From Parachlorella kessleri (taxonomy: Eukaryota; Chlorophyta; Trebouxiophyceae; Chlorellales; Chlorellaceae): a DNA stretch of 21,015 bases. The DNA lies in assembly GCA_001598975.1 (NCBI GenBank), contig BBXU01000843.1:1-21015 (forward strand). Reading direction: 5' to 3'. Position 1 is the stretch's first letter; the number at the start of each line of letters is the position of its first letter. Below the pieces are notes generated by a model. It was not told where the DNA came from, did not search any database, and saw only the letters and a program-made list of their open reading frames with translations. The position numbers and the translations under genes are program-made. This document shows, in pieces, positions 9,897 to 18,240 of this stretch.

Positions 9897-12800
9897 ATGA
9901 CTTCTTTCATGCCAACTTACCGAGCGGCTGGGGCGCTGCTCGGGGGCAACCCATCAGCATCCACGTGTCATTGGAAAAGGCGACAGTATGCCCTTCGCAT
10001 CCCACTGACAGTCCGACCGCTCTGGCATGGGCGAAGTGGCAGGGCTAGCAGGCTAAAGCTTGAAACGTGCCAGCTGAGTTGCCCATCGCTGGGCAGGGAA
10101 GAGCCAGGCGATATTGCTGGCCTGGGAGACGATGCAGGTGGGTCAACGTCCTTTGTACAACTTGCATGCAGACCTGGTGCTGCTGACAGGTTTGACACAG
10201 GCTCCTGGCTGCTGGCTTTGACAGTGCTGGGGTCTTCGCTGTAACATAACGGCGGGGCTGAGACCATCAACCAGCCGAAGCTGTGAGAAATGGGGTTTCC
10301 GTCAACTCGCACTGTCAGCAGGTGTGCAACTTGCCTGCTGTTCATCCCGTGTAACAGCAGGGCCAGCCTCGCGCAGCCCAGAGGAGGGGCAGCAGGCTGT
10401 TGGTGAGCAGAAGCAGGACAAGGTGTCCCGCCTGGCAGCCCTAGCGGAGATTGAGCGTGTGAAGGAGATGCAGCGACGCAAGCGTATTAGCGACGCCAAC
10501 CGCGGTCGCCAACCTTGGAACAAGGGCCGCCGTCACAGCCCTGGTAAGCCAGGGGCCCTGCTGTTGGCCTGGAATGAACGTCACGTTAAAGCTCTTTAAA
10601 GTGTAGGTCTTAACCCCTGTCCACCTGCGTGCTTGCCCGTCTCACTGCGGTTTTGTTCAGTTCCAGCAGTTCTCGCCTGGTTATGGTGGTGCTACGGGGA
10701 CTGAAGGTGGCTTGGACTAGCCGTGGCTGCTGCTTGTGGCCACAAAGTGTTTTCCGAAAGGCCATGCCGCCCAGCCCGCGGCTCTTATGGGCAGAGTGCC
10801 ATCGGTTGTGGGTGCATGGGTTGCTCAGCGTGATTGCGGAGTGGGTCGGGCTTATGGTTCGCCCCCCGGCAGTGAAATACCTTTGCCCGCCCGTAGGGAT
10901 AGAACCGGAGCTACTGTGGGCTTGGGATCCTTGCATGGCTCTCTAAAGTTACCATGTTAAGTGGTTTAGGCAGCTCGGTAGCCCAACTGAAGCACAAAGC
11001 TGTAGTGCAAGCTGGTAGCCGAGCAGCCTCAGTGCACTCTGAGCTTCCAGCAGCCGCGCCTGTCACTGGTTAGGCGCACCAGGGATTGCTTCAAACGCAC
11101 AACAAACTGCCACTGCCGCCAGTGCTGCAGCCCGGCATGTCTGGATGCGGGGTATCCACGCTGGCACGCCTGCTGCTGCTGCAGAGACCATAGCCAAGAT
11201 TCGCGCGGGCACTGTCAAGGCGATGGCCCGGCCCGAAGTGCGGGCCAAGCTGGAGGCTTATAATGAGAACCAGCGCAAGCCGCACGATGAGGCCACCAAG
11301 GCAAGTGCAGTTGTTCCGTCGGCAACTGTTGGTTGGTTCTATGGTTGCCTTGCAACGAGTTAAGCAAACACGACGAGGTCACCAAGGCAAGGGGCTTTAT
11401 CCTGTAGGTGGGCGGGTGGTAGTGGTTGTTTGGTACGAAGGGCTGGTTGCCTTGATGATTTGACTTCGATACCACTGGTGGGCTCGTTTTGGCACGTAAT
11501 CTCTGGAACACAACCAGGCCTGTAACGTGCCTGGAGGCTTTCCAGTGAGGATTGCATGAAGGCACGACCAAGTCTTTGCTATGTCCAGCCCTGTTACCTC
11601 CAGGCCACCTCTGCCCCTCCTCTCGGGCACATGGCCTGTCACCATCGAGGTTCTGCCAGGACGGGGGCGTCCCGGCGGGGGTGGGGTGGAAAGGGATGAC
11701 AGGGGGGCGGTTCCTGTTGCTGGCGAACCACATCCTTGCCTCCGGCTCACCAATTGGGTCATGGCAGTCGCATGGTTGATGAGATAAGGATGTGATGAAG
11801 GTAGCGTGAGGTCCTATCAGGCAGGTACATCTTAGGCAGTCGGTGGCCAGCGCTAGTCCTTGCCTTGCGCTGCCCTCCCTTGTGCACGTGCTGCTCGCTA
11901 ACCTGCAGTAACTTTACTAACCGCGCGTGCCTGCCTGCAGGAGAAGATCCGGCGGATCCTGCGAGAGCGCTCGGCCTCGACGCGCGCCACCATCACCGCA
12001 CAGTGCCGCGTGGTGCTGGAGCGCATGGCGGGCTGCGAGGACCCGCAGATGAGGGAGGCGGCGCGCTTTGAGGGCGCGCTAGACGTGCTGGGCACCGTGT
12101 CGTGGAACTTCGTGAAAAAGGACTGGGACCAGGTGTGGGAGGCCAGGCGTGGACCCATTGCCGCTACTGGAGGCATGGAGCGCTGCCTGTGCTGGGCCGC
12201 GTGTGGTTTTCACCAAGCATGAAAAGAAGGACTGGGACCAGGGGTGTATGTGTCTGGTGACATTGTGTGAGAGGGGTCCAGTAGCGGGGTGTGTGGGTTT
12301 AGAGCCTGGGCCGTGCCGGGCCCTATATGCATGTCAAACTGTGAGGGTATATCAGGTATCATACATGTGTTGGTGATTGTTCCTGGCATGCCTTTCGCGC
12401 TGCCGGACCTGGGCTTGATTCATGTGACTTCGTATGGGAAGCTTGCAGATGCGCTTCTGAACACCCCCCTCCTCCTCTCTTCTGACCTGCCCAGACTGCA
12501 GTGGTACCGTGCTATGGGCGAGTCGATGCCCGGGCTTCCAGCTGGTACAGTCGGAAACACCTGGTCAGCCAGTGCCGACTGGCTCACTTTCATTGCCGAC
12601 TGGCTCACTTGTCCTGCCCCTGCTGCAGCTGGTGCTCCGGTGGGAGGAGAACCCCGAGTTCCGGGAACGGGCGGTGCAGCGGATTCTGTCCAGGATGTGC
12701 CGGCCGCCGGGGGAGCCCAAGAAGCGGGTGAGTTGTGCTGACTAACGGTTGGGGGCCCAGGAGAGCGGGTGTGGAATGGAGGCGGAGGGGTTCCCCCAGG

Positions 12801-15800
12801 GCTCACCCACTGAGGCAGCTTATGGAGCAAGTGAGACGAGGTGATGGTGATGTGGTTGATGACTGTTTTGAGTGGGTTTGATCCAGATGCGGTGGATCCC
12901 ACCCAGGGTTGCCTATCAGGGAAGCCCAAACCTTGTGCCACAGAGAGCGACGAGAGTTCGATGTGCTTATGGGAGGTAGTTTTACCCTAGGGGGGCGGAT
13001 GAGGGCGGAGGAGGCTCAGCGCAGCTGGGGATGGACACGCATGGCGGGAAGCTCTTGTTGGAATATTTTGGCTCTGAGAGTCGAGGGGGCTGGGGTTGAG
13101 GCGCAACAAAGAGTCAATGTTTTGACGCAGCTGACACCCGCTACACTGCCTGTCTGACCCTTGCTGTCACGTTAATCTTATAGTCAATGTTGCCCCAGCT
13201 GATGTCTGTGGCGGCTGTTGATGTCTGTGGCGACTTGGGCATTGCGCAGGCTGGCAACAAGATGAAGGTTGCCCTGGACACCTTTGAGAAACTAAAGGAG
13301 GCGCGTGGTCGGCTGGAGCAAGCGCAGGCGGCGGTGGCCAAGCTGGGACAAGTGGTGAGCGCGCATGCCGTTGCTATCCAACGCATTGCTACGACATCAC
13401 ATTACTTGTCTGGGCGACTTACTTAGTTGACTGCTGGGAGCCGTGACAAAGCTGCAGGGAGCGGTGGGCACAGCCATGTCGAGGTGTTTGGATGGCCGTC
13501 TCGCTGCACCCGGACATGTTTGCCTGCCACTATATCTGATTTCCCGCGGGCAGCGAGAGGTGCTTTTCGGGCTGCACCTTCTCCCCACCTCCCCTCATCG
13601 CCTTGGGAGTGAGCCGCACCGGCAGCAATCTTTCGGCCGTGTGTGGTGCACCTGGGTAGGCCTGGCTCACCTCCTTGAGGGAAGGTGAGAGGAAGGTGGA
13701 GGAAGCTAGAAAGAAGGAGTTTCTCCCTTGGCTGCAGAAGATTGCCCTTGCCCACGACCCAGAGCGGCAAGCCAAGGCTCTGGCAGCAGAGCTGCAGGCA
13801 GCGGAGGTTCTAGAAAAGCTGCACTCCCAGGTGGACAACCTGACACTCGCCATGGGGCCCCTAGCCCAGTACCTGAGCATTGACGAAGTGGGCGACACAG
13901 CTGCGGCGGCGGCGGCGCAGCAGGCTCAGCAGGCCGAGCATGGCGAGGCGCAAGCGCAGGCGCAGCAGGGTCTCTTCGGGGGGAGCGCGGCAGCGCTGCC
14001 GGGGCATGGCGGCGGCGGCAGCGGCAGCAGCACTGTTGGTGGGCACCAAGGGGCGGATACTCTCAGTGGAGTGCCCGCGAAAGCAGGGGCTTGGGACCAC
14101 AGTCAGCAGCAGCAGCAGCACCAGCAGCAGTGGGAGCAGCCGCAGGTGCAGGTCAATGGGACCCACGCGGCTGTGAATGGCACCGTCACCGGCAAGCCGC
14201 TGTTGGGGCATGCTATGCACGCTATGCCGGCTGCTCCCGCAGCCATCCCCACCCTTGCCGCCACGCCAAAGCAGGGATCCCTTGGAGGGGACCAGCGGCA
14301 CGAGGCTGATGAGTCACGACAGCCGCCGCCGCAGCAGCAGCAGCAGCAGCATGCAAAGGAGCAGCAAGGGTTCGGCACCTCACTCCACCATGGCCACCAG
14401 GGAGGCCAGGGGGCCACTGCAGCAGAAGTTAGGTGCAGTGGAGAGAGCCTCAAAGAGGCAGCAGCCGAGCCGCCTCAGGCAAAGTTAGCGGAGCCTGATG
14501 ACCGCGCAGGCCCTGCCGTTACAGGCAATGTTGACCTAGACGTCGCCCGCAGCGCTGTTGGTGGGGATGGCGGTAGCGCCACAGCGCAGACGGGCCTTGA
14601 AGGTCACGGGCAATGGTTGGCTGTCCAGTCCACATCCCCTGCAGCAGCAGCAGCAGACCCTGCCGTGCAGCCGCTGGCGATGCAGCTGCCCAGGCTGCAG
14701 CCACGGCTGCTTCCCCAGCTCGCAGCCACTGCTGCTGTTGCTGGCGCAGCCGCACCAGCAGTCGAGCTGGGCAGCGCCACGTCGCAGCGGCCAGCAGGGC
14801 CAGGCCGGGAGCGAGAGCTCGTGACTGCTGGGTCCACTGTCATCCCGAGCACAGCTATGCCCGTTAGCACCCCAGCTGTTAGCCTTGCTCGCGCTCAATA
14901 CTGGCACTTCTCTATGGTAGCCGGCGCTGCCAACGGTGAGCAGCGGCAGCAGCATGCGGGGCACGGGAGCAGCAGCCTGTCTGTCGCTACCCCTCCGGCG
15001 GAGGCTGCCACGAGTGAGGAGCTGCTTTCCCACGAGCAAGTGCTCAAGGTAGCGGAGCAGCTTAACGATGTGCTGAGGCAGCATGGAAACCCCAGCGTCG
15101 GGCTGCCGCTGTGTGACAGCGGGGGCGTGGCTCGCCCGGCGCCATCAGCGGACGCTGCGCTGGAGGATTGGCTGCTGTGCGGCAGCTCCGCAGCTGCTGC
15201 CGCGCCTCCTGAGGCTGCCGAGGCTGCCGAGGGTGCGGCAGCGGCCGCAGCGGCAGCAACACAGGCGGTCCCGGCGGGCTGTGACGTGACGGGTGCGGCT
15301 GGACCCAGGGGACGTGGGAGGCCTCGTAAGGACCAGGGGCTGAGTCCAGATCCAAGCGCAGCAGCAGAGGCGGAGAGGCAGCAGCAGCAGCCGCAGCAGC
15401 GAGATGCGGAGCAGGGAGCGGGGGCAGCAGGAGCTGTGGGGGCTCCTGCCGCGACACTTGGGAGGGGGCGTGGCAGGCCCCGCAGAGGAAGCGGCCCTGA
15501 CCATGCGGCGCCAGATGAGCAGCAGCAGCAGCATGAGCAGCAGCATCAGTATGATGCCCCTGGATCCCTGCTGTCGGCTCTGCCCCTGCCTCATAGGCGG
15601 CCCAGCAGGCTGCATCCCCCAGCGCACCGGCAAGCCTTGCACTTGCAACCCAATGGGGAGTTGCCTGGGTGGGCGGACCATGCAAGCGACGCAGTTGGCA
15701 GCTCTGCCGCCAATGGGTTTGCCGCCGCTGTAGCCCACTCAGCTGCGCCTTCCGTCCCAGCGGGCAGGGCAGCGGCAATGCAGGAAAACACAGCCGCAGC

Positions 15801-16350
15801 AGGCAGGGCAGCGGCAGAGCAGGAAGCCGTGGCCACTGCGGCACCCTCAGCAGCGAGCAGCTGCTGTGCAGACGGTAACCCGGCGCCCGCGGCCCGCCGG
15901 CGCGGCCGGCCTTCCAAGGCCGAGGCCGCGGCGCGGCAGCAGGAAACCGACTTTGCCGTGGCGCTGGAAGCGGCCTCGGTAGTCGCCGTCCTGGAAGGCA
16001 GGGCCAGCGCCCTTCACAAGTCAGTCATGAGCGGGCTTAGAGAGGGCAGCCTGGACTGGCCGCGGCTGCTTCAGGAGATGAAGCAGCAGCAGGAGGCGGT
16101 ACAGCGGCGCGGGGTGCCTGTACCGCTATTCCCCACCGCGTCGGAGGCCCTGGGGAAGCTACGGGAGGAGCTACCCAGGCTGGAGCAGAGCCGGAAGGGG
16201 GTAGAGGAGGCGGTGGTGGTGCTGCTGAGGGAGGTGGGCAGCGCGCGGGAAGCGCGGCTGGGGGAGAGCGGCCCAGTCGGCGTATACCCTCGGAGGGTCC
16301 AGGCGGGCGGCGGCGTGGGCAGGCGGCGGCTGCCCTGGCAGCACCAGTAG
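9897..16350 (+). CDS. NUMOD3 domain protein with C-terminal Gln/Ala-rich region and three AT-hook-like motifs, 7 exons
   Basis: Exons 9897-10137, 10322-10543, 11185-11300, 11941-12132, 12629-12727, 13250-13354 and about 13660-16350 (TAG), model length about 1221 aa. ATG 9897 is the first ATG after a TATA-like box. Residues 1-60 are rich in Arg, Ser and Ala and poor in acidic residues, as in an organelle transit peptide. Residues 132-190 (KRISDANRGRQPWNKGRRHS then ETIAKIRAGTVKAM) match the NUMOD3 nuclease-associated modular DNA-binding motif as found in a family of land-plant proteins of unknown function. Exon 5 has a second related segment (RWEENPEFRERAVQRI). Exon 6 and the start of exon 7 look like coiled coil. 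Exon 7 then runs through Gln- and Ala-rich sequence and three AT-hook-like cores: GPRGRGRPRKDQ (about 873-884), GRGRGRPRRGSG (925-937) and ARRRGRPSKA (1070-1079). The intron after exon 3 is GC-AG. Exon 6 could start at 13184 and the exon 7 acceptor is ambiguous (13660 or further in, all phase 0). DNA binding is inferred; function and compartment are unknown. A split into two genes is not excluded. Confidence 0.78.
11283..11391 (+). repeat. Duplicate of the NUMOD3 gene exon 3 donor (GC type)
   Basis: CACGATGAGGCCACCAAG then GCAAG (11283-11305) recurs as CACGACGAGGTCACCAAG then GCAAG (11369-11391), 21 of 23 bases identical, 86 bp apart. The first is the real exon end. The second lies in the intron and keeps the GC donor; an in-frame stop (TAA near 11361) separates them. 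Confidence 0.85.
11301..11940 (+). other. Probable GC-AG intron
   Basis: Reading phase requires the junction AAG|GAG between residues DEATK and EKIRRIL, so the intron starts at AAG|GCAAGT, the classic strong GC-donor context, and ends at CTGCAG 11940. No phase-compatible GT donor is seen nearby. Confidence 0.75.
12085..12248 (+). repeat. Duplicate of the NUMOD3 gene exon 4 donor
   Basis: The last 45-50 bases of exon 4, from GTGCTGGGC through GGACTGGGACCAG (12085-12132), recur at 12189-12241. At the copy the donor GT has become GG (CCAG|GGGTGT), so it should not splice. The step is about 105-109 bp. Confidence 0.8.
12573..12610 (+). repeat. Tandem 17-mer just before exon 5 of the NUMOD3 gene
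   Basis: TGCCGACTGGCTCACTT occurs at 12573-12589 and 12594-12610, 21 bp apart, immediately upstream of the exon 5 acceptor. Confidence 0.9.
13112..13238 (+). repeat. Duplications around the NUMOD3 gene exon 6 acceptor
   Basis: AGTCAATGTT followed by CAGCTGA occurs at 13112-13133 and 13182-13202 (about 70 bp step). Directly after it GATGTCTGTGGCG is tandemly repeated (13201 and 13220, 19 bp step). Two phase-0 acceptors, 13183 and 13249, flank this sequence. Confidence 0.6.
14098..14365 (+). repeat. CAG-rich low-complexity coding tracts
   Basis: CAG/GCA triplet runs at about 14104-14135 and 14332-14352 encode Gln runs interrupted by His and Trp. Similar but shorter tracts occur at 15382-15402 and 15521-15548, with Ala-rich GCA/GCG/GCC stretches elsewhere in the same exon. 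Confidence 0.85.
15301..15921 (+). other. Three AT-hook-like motifs in the NUMOD3 gene exon 7
   Basis: Cores RGRPRK (within 15301-15336), RGRPRR (within 15457-15495) and RGRPSK (within 15892-15921). Gly-Arg-Pro cores flanked by basic residues bind the minor groove of AT-rich DNA in HMGA-type proteins. All three lie in the same open frame, which argues that this frame is the translated one. Confidence 0.7.
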
Positions 16351-17212
16351 GTGTAGGGGGCTAGCCTGGCGGTGCCAGTAGCTGCCATGTTTGGCTCGCA
16401 ATGCGCCGCCACCTGGCGCTGCCGCGGGGGCTCTCTCGACAGCGGGGCCAACTTCGGGCCAGAGTGCTGGTCAGAGTGAGGGCAGGGTTGGCTGCCTCGG
16501 TTTGGGATCGAGGGAAGGGCTGGGACGCCTGCTGCTTCGCATACAAGCAGGCTCAAGCTTGCTGTGGAATGAGGAACTCTCTGAGCTAGATTCGGTCCCA
16601 TTTGTGTGGGTTGAGAGCTGGCAGGACTTAAGCCGGAAAGGTGCTGTGTTTCTGCCTGATCTGTGTTTTGCAGCAGTGGCACCTTGGAACCCCAATTTTT
16701 CTGTCCTGCCTGCGACATGTGCGTGCCAACATTTGATTTGTATCAGGCTCATCTTGCTGTTTGGTTGCACTTCGTGTGTGAAGGTTAGGTGCCCGATGCA
16801 TACAGCCTGCGGTGTGTTCTGCACTTGCCTTGATTGTGCTTGATGCTGCTGCATGCTGGTTGTTCTGTGGCTCAAGGGCTTCCGTCTTCCTAGTCGTGTT
16901 ATTCTAGTCTAGCAGCGTATCGCCACCCAACTATGCAGTGGGAAGGTTCTTTAACGGGGCCCAAGTAGGAGGGAAAGGAACCTAGTTCAGCTGGCCTTGC
17001 CCTGTACCCTAGTAAAGCTGGAGTTTCCTGATGCCAGCTTCTTTAAGCCTGGCGCGCAGCAAGTGGCTTCCAGCGGTTATAAAATATGCAGCAGCATGGA
17101 GGGGTGAGGATGGCTCAGCTTGTTGCTGGAGACGGCACTGGCTAGCCCATGTTTACAGTAATTTCAAGTTAGGTGTTCAAAGCAGTCTGTTAGGCAAGAG
17201 CAAGTACCTCGT

Positions 17213-17305
17213 ACATGACAAGACTCAGGCTCATTCTGCATCCAGCCCTGTCAGTCCAGCCCAGCTCTCACTTCCTGTTTGCACTACCTGCCACCCATAT
17301 ATGCA
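17213..17305 (+). repeat. Interspersed repeat family B, copy 2
   Basis: Matches 9198-9295 over its length in the same orientation. It contains AGCCCTGTCAGTCCAG (17244-17259), a 16-mer also present at 9308-9323 and, inverted, at 7385-7400. Confidence 0.6.
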
Positions 17306-18041
17306 TGCTAATAACAGGACTCAGACACCCAAGCTCACCCTGCATGCATCGCTTTCAACGCCATCATAACACGTACGCAAGATATGTCACCGCCACAGCA
17401 GGCGCAAGGTTTGCAGAGCAGCTTATTTGACTCAGTCGGAGCGGGTCTCGGTTGCCGACCCAGTGAGTAGGAGGAAGGGGGTGTCCCATCACACTGACAT
17501 GCATATTTGCATACGGATGTAGGCTTGGGCACCCCGGCAACTGATTGCGGCTCTGACATCATACTAAGTACTAACTGATAATCAACGGCATCATACACCC
17601 TCCTTGTTCTCTGCGGTCCAAAGCCAAGCCCTTGGCCCTATGTGTGCTTGTTACACTGGTGAGGTGACCAACTTGCACTCGACCCCAAACTGCCCTAGCT
17701 TGATACCAGCAGCGTTTTTGACAACTTCTTATCAATAGCTCTATTGAAAAGACTGGAGCTTGTGGCACACACAGCGCCCACCCCAGCAAACTGCCCGACA
17801 GATGCCAGGGAACACTCTGCCTTCGGCACCGAGCACTGCTAAACACACGTGTGCGAACACTTAGCACACCCGTCAACACTGAGGGGCCCAGATGCTGTAT
17901 ACTGACACTGCCCATTTACCAGTGGGCAAGACCTGCTGCACATAACACTTCGCACATGGAGGCCCCGGGCTCGTAGCATGTCTGCCCTGGCACTAGAGCC
18001 TGCTGTTACCCAGCCGCATCCCCCAAAACCAGTGGCCACAG

Positions 18042-18046
18042 TTACA
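18042..18046 (-). terminator. Candidate poly(A) signal TGTAA for the TMN gene
   Basis: TTACA on the plus strand reads TGTAA on the minus strand, about 195 bases after the TMN stop codon. The position is typical for green-algal 3' UTRs. Confidence 0.4.
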
Positions 18047-18240
18047 GACGAGCACAACTGCTGTGATCCAGCCACGCCCCCGCCGCATGTCCCACCGAGC
18101 AGCCACAAAAACCTGCTTTCGATGCTCCATCCAGACAGGGCCTACGAGCCTTCACCACTTGCACGACCGCTCGCGTTGGGACAATCCACAGTGCATCTGG
18201 GGGGTACGGCCGCTGCTATGCTGCTGCTGCTGGGCTAGGC

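Larger units (their letters stand above)
16351..18240 (+). other. Convergent intergenic region between the NUMOD3 and TMN genes
   Basis: About 1.9 kb without a recognisable gene on either strand; open frames here lack family resemblance. It holds the two 3' UTRs, a short CTAGT stretch near 16908 and interspersed repeat B copy 2 (17213-17305). No TGTAA was found for the plus-strand gene. Confidence 0.55.

Noticed and set aside
12289..12741. 150-codon plus-strand frame before exon 5 of the NUMOD3 gene
   Set aside because: It lies mostly in the intron and reads exon 5 in the wrong frame.
15062..15844. 260-codon minus-strand frame and other overlapping frames in the long exon
   Set aside because: GC-rich triplet repeats keep several frames open. 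The plus frame alone joins in phase to upstream exons and holds three AT-hook-like cores.
16391..16843. 150-codon plus-strand frame after the NUMOD3 gene stop
   Set aside because: No recognisable domain; it is probably 3' UTR.
17571..17915. 114-codon minus-strand frame in the convergent region
   Set aside because: No family similarity and no supporting splice structure or promoter.
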